A stretch of 64,000 nucleotides of DNA from contig JAMXIF010000031.1 in assembly GCA_028583685.1 (NCBI GenBank), positions 149,353 to 213,352 on the forward strand, given 5' to 3'. This DNA is from Petaurus breviceps papuanus (lineage: Eukaryota; Chordata; Mammalia; Diprotodontia; Petauridae). Under the pieces are notes generated by a model, which saw only the letters and a program-made list of their open reading frames with translations, searched no databases and was not told the DNA's origin. Shown one piece after another: positions 1 through 11,100 of the stretch (position 1 is the stretch's first letter; each line of letters starts with the position of its first letter). The position numbers were made by a program, and so were the translations under genes.

Positions 1-1335
1 TAGAGGGGTACTTTTAGTTGTGGATGTAAGTGAGCCTAGAGGAGAAGAGCTTCAAAAACTGAGATTCTGAAAGTAGAGATTGTTTTATTCTTTGTGTTTA
101 TATTCCTAGGACCTAGTACAGTGTCTGAGGTGTGTGTGTATTCCTAATAAATGCTTACTAATTTAATTAATCATGTTGGAATTTTTCTGCTCTCTATTCC
201 ACTATAAGTGAATGGTAGAACTATTAAGTAGTTTCACTCTTTATTGGCCTAAAGGAGGTAAGTGCATTTCCAATGGTGATATCAAATCAATATCAACAAA
301 CATTTATCGAATACCTACTGCCATTAGACCAGTGATTCCCAAGCTTTTTTAGATAAGGAGCATTTGTGCTTTAATAGAAGCATCTCCCCCAAGGATAAAA
401 AAGAATGGGACTGGAAATTTTAGAAGAAAATAAGCATGTAACACGTGGTTTTGTACATTAAACATCTTATTTTATATCTTTGGAATGAAAATTATCATCA
501 AAATATTATTACAGAACTATCACATTCCTTGATACATGCTACTCTTGGTAGAATTTGAAGGTTTTAAAGGATTCCTACATCTTAAGAGTTCACTCTTCAA
601 TTTCAGAAACCTTTGGTTCACTTAACAATAAGGTTTGAATAACTAAAACAGCAGTTGGGAATTCAAAGCTTTCATTACCTGTTTAATTGCCAAATTATTG
701 GTACAACAGTAGGTGCTTAAAAAAAAAAAACCCATTATGCTGGCATTGCCAGGCCTTATGGAAGTAGGGTATTAGTGCTGTTTTGTTTAAAAGTAGGAAT
801 TTCCTATTGCTTGTCATGGTAGTAAGAACATAACTTATGGGACACTTGGTAATTCAGTTTTAGACTTGTTAAATTTGAAGTAATTGATAAGGCTGCTGAT
901 GATAACTTTGTATGGGGTCTAGGGAGAAGTTGAGGCCTGAGAGTCTGGGCTTCAAGTCAGGAAAGCCTGATTAATTAATATGATAATTTAAACTTAGCTA
1001 TGGGTTAGATCATTTTGAGGGAGAATGTTGAAAGAAAACAATTGAGAACAAAACCTTGGGAGTAGAAAGAGGGAAATCTGTGAAGATGTCTTGTACTCAA
1101 AGGCTTTTGTAAAAGAACCAGGAGAGTAGTTTCAAAGAAATTAAAGGGTATCAGAAGGAAGGGATAGAATTGTTAAAAAAAATATTTTGGACTTGATGAT
1201 AAAACAGCTAGAAACGGGAGGGAGCCATTTCAGTGCAGTGGTAGAAAATGGAAGCCAGATTCAAGAGATTGAGGAGCTGGTGGTTCCAAAGGAAGGTGAG
1301 AAAAGTGCAGCAACGAAGAAGGAAGGAAAGCACAT

Positions 1336-1568
1336 GCTGTATGCCAGGCACTGGCTAAGTGCCATGCATACATCATCTCGTTTGATCCTTGTGGCAGCCC
1401 TGGAGGGTGGGCACAATTATTGTCCACATTTTACAGTTGGGGAAACTGGGGCAACCAGGTGAAGTGACTTGCCCAGGGTCACACAGATAGTAAGAGTCAG
1501 AGACCAGATATGAACTTGGGTCTTCCTGACTCCGAGCCCATCGCTGTATCTGCTATATGACCTAGATG
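1336..1568 (-). repeat. CORE-SINE / MIR-like SINE
   Basis: The + strand shows the reverse complement of the MIR/CORE pattern: gtatgccaggcactg, then ttttacagttggggaaactg, then gacttgcccagggtcacaca. The tRNA-like head lies at the right end. Confidence 0.8.
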
Positions 1569-1856
1569 CCTCTAAGAAGAAAATATGGTAGTTTAAAGGA
1601 ATATCAAGTTCAAGGGAAGGGTTGTTTTTTTTAAACCATGAGTGATAACTTGTTTAGAGGCCCAGGAGAAGAAGCCAACAAAGGTAGAAATTGAAGATGC
1701 ATGAGAGTAGGGATGGTTGATTGGAGCAAAGTCACAGCAGAGACAGAATGGGAAGATGTGATGCAGACAGAAAACCTGATACAGCTTAACATATATTGCC
1801 TTGTTTGGTCCTCTCTCGTCTTTCTCCCTGTAAACCCTGTAGGGAAGGGATCCTAA

Positions 1857-1983
1857 GATGCCTATTTGTGTTTCCATTACCTAGCACATTTTTTTTGCTC
1901 GTATTTGGAACTCAACAATAATCAGTTGAGTTCCAAATATGAGCAAAACAACACACTAGGTAATGGAAACACAAATAGGCATC
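1857..1983. repeat. Large near-perfect palindrome (60-bp arms, 8-bp loop)
   Basis: The left arm 1857-1916 (gatgcctatttgtgtttcca...ggaactcaac) is the reverse complement of the right arm 1925-1983, with roughly 90% identity. The 8-bp spacer is aataatca. Differences cluster in the middle of the arms, around an A/T run. It has no coding capacity. It may be a fold-back element remnant or a template-switch product. Confidence 0.85.
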
Positions 1984-1995
1984 ATATGTTGGCGG

Positions 1996-2232
1996 ACACT
2001 AGATGTCACAGTGGATGGAATGCTGGGCTTCAAGTTAGGAAGGCCTGTGTTCAGATCTGGCCTCAGACTTACTAGCTGTGAAACACTGAGCATATCATTT
2101 AACTTCTGTTAAGATGGGGATAATAACAGTACCTATGCCTGGGTTGTTGTGAAGATCAAATGAGGTGATATTTGCAAAGTGATTTGCACAGTGCCTGGAA
2201 CATAATAGGTGCTTAATAAATGCTCATTCTCT
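1996..2232 (+). repeat. CORE-SINE with MIR-like tail
   Basis: The tRNA-like head (cacagtggatggaatgctgg) is followed by a CORE region and the 3' segment gttgttgtgaagatcaaatg, then gtgcctggaacataataggt and an aataaatg tail. Confidence 0.8.
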
Positions 2233-2479
2233 TTCCCTGCTGTAAGAATGCCTTTGTCAGCATGAAACTGTCAATTTTTATATCACCTTCATTTTGGCAC
2301 CCTGCTTACATACCCCTGGGATGAGAGAGAGTGACAGAAGATAGACACAGAGAGAGAATAAAAAAAGGAAAAGCAGTTCAGCAAAATAGATATATTAATA
2401 ATCTTATAGTATCTACAGCTTTCTACCATGGTCCCCCACCTCTGCAAAAAAAACGGAAGAGAGATGTATTTCATTTTTT

Positions 2480-3110
2480 TCCTCCAGGGCCAACTTTGCT
2501 TACTATAATTATAGTGTTCAGCTTCTTTTTTTTTATTCTTTGCTTTTACATTGTTGTAGTCATTGTTTAAATCTTCCCAAACTTCTTTGAATTTTTCATA
2601 TACATTGTTTTCTGTGGCATAGTAATATTCTATTATGTTCATGTACCACTATTTATTTAGCTTTTCCCTAATTTATGAGCATGTACTTAGTTTCCAGTTC
2701 TTTGCTACCACAGAAAAGTGCTGCCATGAATATTTCGGTATAGCTGGGATCTACCTTTCCTTTGACATCCATTGGGTATACTGTTAACTGTGGGGTTTTA
2801 GCATAATTTTAAATTCCTTTCCAGAATGTTTGAACCAATACCTAGCTCTACCAACAGAATTAATATGCCTGTCTTTTCAAAACTCCCCCTACAGTTAGTT
2901 ACTATTTCTATCTTTTGTTATGTTTGCTAATTTTCTGGCTATGAGGTGAAACTTCCCAGTTTTGATTTTCATTTCCCTGAATATCAGTGACTCCGAACAA
3001 CCTTTCATATAATTGTTAATAGTTCTCAGGTCTTTTGAGAACTGTTTCAACAAATATTTTTATAGTATTCATTATTATGTATTTTGAGGTCTGTTTTCTA
3101 AAGTGAAGGT
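2480..3110 (-). repeat. L1 LINE 3' region, truncated
   Basis: The + strand is the reverse complement of marsupial L1 3' sequence. It has gcatagtaatattctattat, ttccagttctttgctaccac, and later a gaggtgaaacttcccagttt segment. The same order recurs at 22000, 38700 and 47800. Confidence 0.7.
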
Positions 3111-4790
3111 GTACTTATCTGATGACAGCATTTCAGAACACTTGGAGAGTGTTATTGTATATTATATCAAGTAGGGGAAAACAATCAGTGGTGGAAAGGG
3201 AGCTTCTAAATAATGAATTCACTAAAGGCATAGGATCTAGGCATTTGGGAAACTGACAGCCTAAAAATAATACAGACATTGTTTAGAAAGAACCCTTCTT
3301 GGATCTCTTATGCCTTGAATTTGCCAAATGATCCATGCAGCAGTCTCAACAAAGATTTGAAGATTTATTTGTGTATTTCTTTATTGCTCTTCATCCTTCT
3401 TCCCGTTATGTTTCTCCTATTTACCATCAGCTAGTATTTATTGAATGACCATAGCCTTCGCTGTAGAAACCTAAAATTATAGGCAAAACAGACATCAGGG
3501 ATGTGTGTTGTGTGTGTTTAAGCATCTTGTGTGTGTATTTTTTTTTTGTTTTCCCTTTTGACCATTTTTTGATTTTTAAATATCTGGCATAGTTTTTTGC
3601 CAGCTGGGTATGGGGCAAGTGGAGAGGGCAGATATCCAGGATAACTCACTTGTTTTAGGGTATATTGCTAATAAGGCCATGCTTTTGGTCTTGAAGCTCC
3701 CCTAGATGGGCAAGTTGATTTTATCCTGTTTTGTACAGCTCCAGACTGTATTTCTGACCCCAGGCAACTGATTGATAGATCTATGCTTTCATTCAGCCCC
3801 CCAGGAGTCTGAATGGGACCCATCACCAGTGCTAGAAAGACAACTTAAAGTTCATATCAAGGATGAAAAAAATGCATAGGACTTGGTAACAGGAAATATT
3901 GGTAGTAGCAGATAAACATGGAAAAGGAATGTTACCTGTTTCTGTTTCATAGATTGCCTGTCCCTAGGACTAGAAGATGAAAAGTGGGTGGTAGTAATTT
4001 GGCAGGACATACTAGGGTGACCAAGCAACACTTAAATTTTGCTTATGTTGTCAGCCTTTCTGTAGATTCATCACATTTTGGAGCTGGAATAAACCTTTTA
4101 AAAAATCTAATCTTAGTATCCTTTTCTTCTCTTTCCCTCCCTTCCTCTCTTATAGTTTATTTTTTTCTTTTTGCCATTGCATCCCCAGTGCTTAGTGCCT
4201 GGCGCATAGTAGGAACTTAATGCTTATTACAGACTTGTTGACTGTGACTTTATTTGACAGATGAAGAAACCATTATTCATGCAACTAGTTAGTATCAGAT
4301 CAGACACTAGAAACTAGCTCTCTTGACTCCTAATCTTGTGCTCTTTCCAATAGACCTGACACCTAGGATAGAATTTAGCACATAGTAAACAATAAACAGT
4401 TCTAGTGGAATCTTGACTGTTGGGTCTTCCCTGGAGGTGGTTAAGTGGGTTAGAGGATTATTTGTGGATTTCATTTATTTAGATTATTGTTGTTGATTTC
4501 TTTATTATGTCATCCCCACCTTCTCTCCTCCCTCCCCCCACACAGAAAAATCCATGATTTAGTTACACATCTTTTGAGTTTCACCTATGGCGGTTCTTTC
4601 ACTTGTAGGATGTCAGCAAGCTCGGTGAAATCTGGGTGGTACTTTTTTTTTTTTAATACTAGGAAAAAAACCTAGATCTAACCTAGGTATGAATAACTTT
4701 GAAACATGGAAGTTCTTTTTATATTGTTGTATGTTTTAACTGTCATTGTCTAATCAGACTGTGATCATAATTCCATCTTTCATCCCTCAG

Positions 4791-5180
4791 AACAAGGGAA
4801 AACGACGCTCTACACCTATAACTTCCTCTTCGCTCCTGCCTTCAGCTTCAGAGAAAGATTCCTACTTACAGAGTACAGAGATATCCCTCTGGACTGTGGT
4901 GGCAGCCATTCAGGCAGTGGAGAAGAAGGTGGAGTCCCAGGCTGCCCGCTTACAGACCCTGGAAGGGCGGACAGGGACTGCGGAGAAGAAACTGGCTGAT
5001 TATGAGAAGACAGCAGTAGAGTTTGGGAACCAGCTGGAGGGCAAATGGGCTGTATTAGGGACCTTGGTACAGGAGTATGGGTTGCTCCAGAGGAGGCTAG
5101 AGAACATGGAGAACCTGCTCAGAAACAGGAACTTCTGGATCCTGCGGCTCCCCCCAGGCAGCAAGGGCGAGGTTCCCAAG
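4791..5180 (+). CDS. ZNF212: ZNF212 exon 2, DUF3669 (HUB) domain
   Basis: This 390-bp exon in phase 0 starts after catccctcag and ends at AAG|gtaatc. It begins NKGKRRSTP, close to the human RRKRRSTP. It then gives the heptad-rich segment [32 protein letters not shown] and [20 protein letters not shown]. The usual ADCEKTA is ADYEKTA here (Cys to Tyr). Bases 5097-5189 are identical to gene C 42451-42543. Confidence 0.92.
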
Positions 5181-8100
5181 GTAATCTCCCTAGGTCTGGA
5201 GCTGAGGGTTAGAAGGGGACGCTTGACCTTGTGTACTCTACTCTTTTGTTTCTGGTAACTTGCTTTTTTCTGGAAGGGTCAAACTCCACCAACAATGATA
5301 AGAGACACTTAGTGTGTGACCCTTGTGATTTCAGGTGCCTGGGACTTTTGAAAATGATGGAGTCTATTTCTCAGAGCAAGAATGGGAGAACCTGGATGAT
5401 TGGCAAAAAGAACTTTATAGGAATGTGATGAAGAGCAACTTTGAGACCCTTGTCTCTCTGGGTAAGGGGGCTTCCCTTTTTAGAATTATCTTAGTTATTA
5501 TGGACTCTGGGATTGGGACAGTAATTGACCTAGGCCCAAGTTGTTATAAATTATAATTGGGGCCCTTATATCTGTTGCCAGCTCATAATGTAGGAATCTC
5601 CTTTTTCTTCTCATTTTCATAGATGTTTAGAAATCCTAGTGCTGGTCCTCTGGCATTTATTGTCTTTGATGACCTGGGTAGGTCTTGATTTTCCTTGCTT
5701 ATAAGAAAAGCATGATCAGATGGAAAGAACACTGGATCAGGAGACAGGAGAATTGGATTTGTTTAATCACTCTGTCTCTGATTTTGGCCAAGTCGTTTTT
5801 CTTCTTTCCTCATCTGTCAGGATAGATAATATCTTTTACCTCATTGGGTTCTTATGAGGATGAAATGAGAAGAAGGATATGGTGATATTTTTGGAGAATA
5901 ATGTAAAATGATAATATTGCCTTTGGAATACAGTATATGACACTTCATAGTATCGTTGATTTAGAGTTGAAAATGATCTTAGAGATCATAAATTCAGTCT
6001 TCAGTGTGGTGGAATCACTTATTTATATTTATCTTAAACTTGCTCTTAGAGTGAACTTGTGGTACCCTTAGTACATACCAACTTAATGGAGGAAGTAGAG
6101 TGTGGCAAAAGGTAAACCAGCTTACCTTGCTTTGGATAATTTACATTTGAGTTTTTAAGAATATTTGGTGTTAATGCCCCCATCTAGTATCTCCATCATA
6201 GGTTCTTTTTGACTATAGAATTTTTCTGTGAAGCTATAGATTCTATTATGTTCTCTTAGTGAAAAATGTCTTACATCATAATTAAATTGCTCATTAAAAC
6301 CATGTCTACATATCTTTATCTGTAAAGTAAAAGGAGTAAAATGACTTCCCTGTATATGACTAGTAAGTCTTAGAGCCAGCACTCTAACCAGGTCTTTTGA
6401 TTTCAAGACTACCATTATTTTCATTATACCTGATTGTTTTTGCTGTAATGCCTGGACCTCTCTTTTGTACTTAATCAGAGTCTCTACCTTGTATTATCAT
6501 CATGTGTTTTCTGCCTTGTGAAATTATAAACTTCTTAAGAACAGAGTGTAGGTCATTCTGTTTCTTTGTATCCCCAGAAACTAACATAGTGCCTTAGTAC
6601 CTATTTAATAAATGTTTATTGAATTTATTAGCTTAGGTAAGACTTTATGTCTTGTTAGCATATCAGAGGTCTCTGGGGAATAGAAAATGCATAAAATTGA
6701 AACACTGGATCATTCATGGTATGGGCAAAATAAGTTTAAATTTAAGTTCATCTATAAAATGAACTGGAGAAGAAAATGACATTCCGTATTTTTGTCAAGA
6801 AAACTCCCAAAGGGATCATGAAGAGTCAGACACAACTGAAAATAACTAAACAACAACAAAATCTTAGCAGCTGGGGAAGGGAAAATAGTTACAGTTTTCC
6901 TGTGGTTGCCCTGAGGTCTAGCACTGGGGATTTTGGTCACCAATCATAAACCAAATGTTTAGTGTTTCTTATTTTTTCCTTTCTGGTTCTTAGACTGTGC
7001 CATTACCAATCCTGAGATCCTGGCCCACCAGGAAGAAGAATCTGGTACAGAGGAACTGGGGGATTTGGCTGGGGATGGTCCCCACCCAGGTGAGTGGCTA
7101 CAGGTTGCTTTCTATTGCAGCTAACAATAGTCTCTCCTTCTGAAGGTCCAAGACTCTTCTGGAACCCATCTCTGACTACTTTGTGACAGCTTTTAGATGA
7201 GGTGTTTTCTTGTATTATTAATGAACTGTTAATTAACATAATTATAAACTTGTGAGCAAGAATCATGCTTTATTTTCCTTCTGAATTCATTCAAAAGAAC
7301 ATAGACCTTTCTGGTCATGAAAGTCTAAGACTCAGAAAACTGATGGATTCAGAAGTGTTCCAGATTACCAGCTGTGTAGCCAGTGACATCATTTGGGGTA
7401 AAAAGAGAACTGCTCTCACTAATCCAGTGCTGTTTCTAATATAGTAATCTGACTTTGGTCAGTTAATCGTCAAAGCATTTATGAAGTACTTAACGTGTGC
7501 CAGTACTGCGCTGAGTGGTGGACATACCAAGAAAGGCAAAAACATGGTCCCCATTCTCAAGGAGCTCAGAGTTTAATGGGGGAGACAACATGCAAACAAC
7601 TATGTACATGTGGGGCACATACAGTGTAAATGGGAGGTAATCTCAGAGAAAGCAAGATGTTTAACTTTTTTATAAGCAGTTACAGTTGATTATCATGTAC
7701 TAATGCTGTTACTGTGTACAGTACTCTCCTAGTTCTGCTCACTTCACTTTGCATCAGTTCATGTAAGTTTTTCTAGGTTTTCTAAAGTCAGTCTGCACAT
7801 CATTTCTTATAGCACAGCACATTCATATGCCACAACTTGTCCATGGCTCTCACTTTCTCATGTTTCTTGTGTACCTGTGTAATTTCTGTAGCAGCAGAAG
7901 ACACAAAAGCACCCACGAATGCTCTCACTCCCACTGATGAGGTGGGAGAGGAGGGACAGTCTTGGGATCAATCATCTAGTTCAAGCCCTTGTTTTACAAA
8001 GGAGAAAACTGAGGTTCAGCAAGGATAAATGACTTGCAAAAGTACATACAAGGTCAGCCCTGGTTTGAAGGCATATCCTTAAACTAAATTGGCTTTCTTT

Positions 8101-11100
8101 TTATTCTTTTTATTCATACCCAATACTTCAACTAGAGAGAGAGAGACAGAATACCTGTGCTCTAGCACACAAATGCTTTTAGGCCAAATTTGTATTATGT
8201 ATGTTTCTCCTTTTGGGTGGGGTGGGGGTGGGGCAGGGTTCCATTCCCAAACACATAATGCTTCTTCAATCCAGGCAGTTTGCAGTATACTCCAGTGACA
8301 GTGTCACATCTGTCTCTGCCTTCATTGAGTCTCACTCAGGTACTCTTTGTGCTCTCTGAGGTTCCTGAGTTTCCTCACATATCGTCTCAATATATGATGC
8401 TGATGCTCTACCCCTTTTATCTATTCTTTTTGTTTTGTGTAAGGTCCTACTAGAACCATATTGAAGTTGTATCTCACAAGTGAAGAGAGTGAGCCCTAGG
8501 CTCCCCAACCATGGGCACCATAGCTGTACTACACCTCTCCCTCCTGTCTTCATTTAGCCTCACTACCTATATTTGTATCACACATTCTCACCACATTTTC
8601 TTTCTTATCACCATGGCTTGATATCAGTCCTGGCTTGATAAAAATATATACCAGCCCCTTCATATGTGGCTCCCCTGAAAAATCTAGAGGAAGTGCTGAT
8701 ACCAAAAGCCAGTAAACTCCAAACTTTCTCTCACACACCATCAGTAAAAAATTTTTATGCCTGTACTCCCAAAACATATATTTACCTACTTATAAATTAA
8801 ACACATGTACAACTGCTAATAATTATGTATATTACAAAACTTTTAAACAATAGAAATTAAGAAACAGTGAGATAAAGATGAGATAATAGTCACTGGAATT
8901 TATTAAGGAGCAGGAGGTGATATGATCAGGCTTAAAGCTTTAGGAAAATCACTTTTTCCTAAATCTGTATGGAGGTTAGGTTAGAGAAAAGATTTGAGGC
9001 AGGGAAAATAATTAGGAATCTATTATACTTGTCTGGCTGATGAGGCCCTGAACTAGAGTGGTTGCTATCTGAATGGAGAAAAAAGGTATACAGACAGTTT
9101 TCTACTTTACATAAGTGAAACCTTTCATAAAGTGATTTTTATATAATACCAATTTGTCCATATATGTGGGGAAGGGAGGGAGGTTGGCAGGATTGAGGGA
9201 GCCACATTTCCCCCTAAACCCCTCTTCCCCAAGGAGGGGTTGGCGCTCAGTTCAGGGACACGTGGTGGCTGGGGACAGAGAGTTGAGAGCAGTAGGAGGA
9301 AATGGGAGAGCAGTGGTTGAGGAGGGGAAACAGACACAGACATAGGAAAGGATACACTTGGGGGCCAGGGACAGATATAGTGCCTATTCAAGGACAGATG
9401 GAGACCAGACATGCAGGTTATGGGTCAAGTGGGACAGAGATCTCTCTCAGCTCCAAGGTCTCAAGCCAAACCTTCAGTCTGTGGCAGTAGCAGGGTAGTG
9501 TTTCCCTATGTTTATTCTGTTTTCACTTGGGGGTTTTTTGTTCTGTTTTTTTGTTTGTTTGTTAGTTTGTTTTTGTTTGGGATGGGAGGCTGTGGAGTGC
9601 TGAGCCAAGGGGCAGAAGTGAAGCGAGCACAGTAAAGTTAACATAGATGTTCTTTTGAAATGAAGATTTCTTTCAGAATTATTTATGTAAAGTTGAATTT
9701 GCATAATGCAAATTTACACAAAGTAAGAACTATCTTTATAAGAGAGATGTTAGAGGAGGTAGAAATGATGAGATCTAGCCACTGATTGGATATATGAGCC
9801 GAAAGTAAGTGAGGAGTCAAAGGTACCATCAAGATTGAGAACCTGGGTGAGTAGAAGAATGGTGGTGCTGTCATCATTAATAGGGAAGTTCAGAAGTAAG
9901 GTAAATTCTGGGGCAAAAGTAATGAGTTTTCTTTTGGACATAGTGAGTTTGAGATGCCTGTGGGGCACCCAGTTGGAAATGTCCAGTGGGTAGTTCATGA
10001 TCATAAGATCACATTTAAAATTGGAAGGGACTTTGGAGGCCAATGAGTCTAACCCTTAGTTTTATAAATGGAAAAAACTGAAGCATAGAGAGATTAAATG
10101 ACTTACAGTGTGGGACTGGAGCTCAGGAGAGATGTTAGAGCTAGCCAAGTAAAACTGGGAGAGTTTTGCATAGAAATGGTAGTTAAATCCATCAGCTGAG
10201 AGAATGTAGAGAGAGAAGAGAAGAGTGACTCCGTACACCCACAGAGGAGGTATGATTTGGATGTTGAGCCAACAAAGAAGACTGAGAAGGAAGGTTTAGA
10301 CAGAAAGGAGGAGAACCAAGGGAGAGCTGTCAGTATTACCCAAAGAGAAGAGAGTAAGTATCTAGGAAGAGAGAGTGGTCATCTGTGTCAAATGCTTTAG
10401 AAAGGTCAGAAGAATTGAGATTGAGAAAATATCCTCTGATTTGACAGTTACGAGATCATTGATAACTTTGAAGAGAACAATTGGAATTAAGTGAAAAATC
10501 AAGGATAAAGAGAGAAGATTGAGAACTTGCAAGGCTAGAAGGATGGTAAACCTGGAAATAGGAAAGTTAAGGAGAGATGGATTTGGGAAAACAAATAATG
10601 TAATCCTAGCCTTTCTGTGCTTAATCATCCTTTGCTACTTTTCCTATTGAAAAACGAAGTGCATATGGGTTTTAGTTTTAAGCTGCTACCTCAGAGTCCT
10701 CTGCAGCTGTGATGCATGGGGACAGAAGATGAGGACTGCAGGGGAGGGGTGGAAATTTGTGCAGTGGAGTTGGATTATATCTTCTGGGGGGGTCTCAGAC
10801 CCAGGGTTGCCCAAGAAGGCTGTGGGAGGGGGGCTAAATGAGAGTGTCTTAGGGGTATTATAGTTTAGTTTGAAACAATCCATAATTGGCTATCAAGAGG
10901 AAAGTGAGATTAGCTCTCCTTTCTTACTCATTGATTGTTTAATCACCTACTCCTTTGGGTCTTTCTGTGATCCCTTAGAAGTCAAACTAAAATAGAAGTG
11001 ATCTTTGAGGATCACTGTTTTTTGTTTTGTTTTTTGTTTTTGCTTTTTGGAGGGAGGAAGGCAGGGCAATTGGGGTTAAGTGACTTGCCCAAAGTCACAT

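Larger units (their letters stand above)
1..4790. other. ZNF212 intron 1: repeats, no exon seen
   Basis: This AT-rich stretch has no convincing exon and no CpG island. It holds a CORE-SINE (1336-1568), a 127-bp palindrome (1857-1983), a second CORE-SINE (1996-2232) and an L1 3' fragment (about 2480-3110). At 3110-4790 I see only unassigned old repeat debris and homopolymer runs. Confidence 0.6.

Noticed and set aside
4746-4790. Extending ZNF212 exon 2 upstream to an in-frame start at 4746
   Set aside because: The reading would cross a good splice acceptor (catccctcag) and lacks an ATG there. Paralogs show that the true start is on a separate exon.
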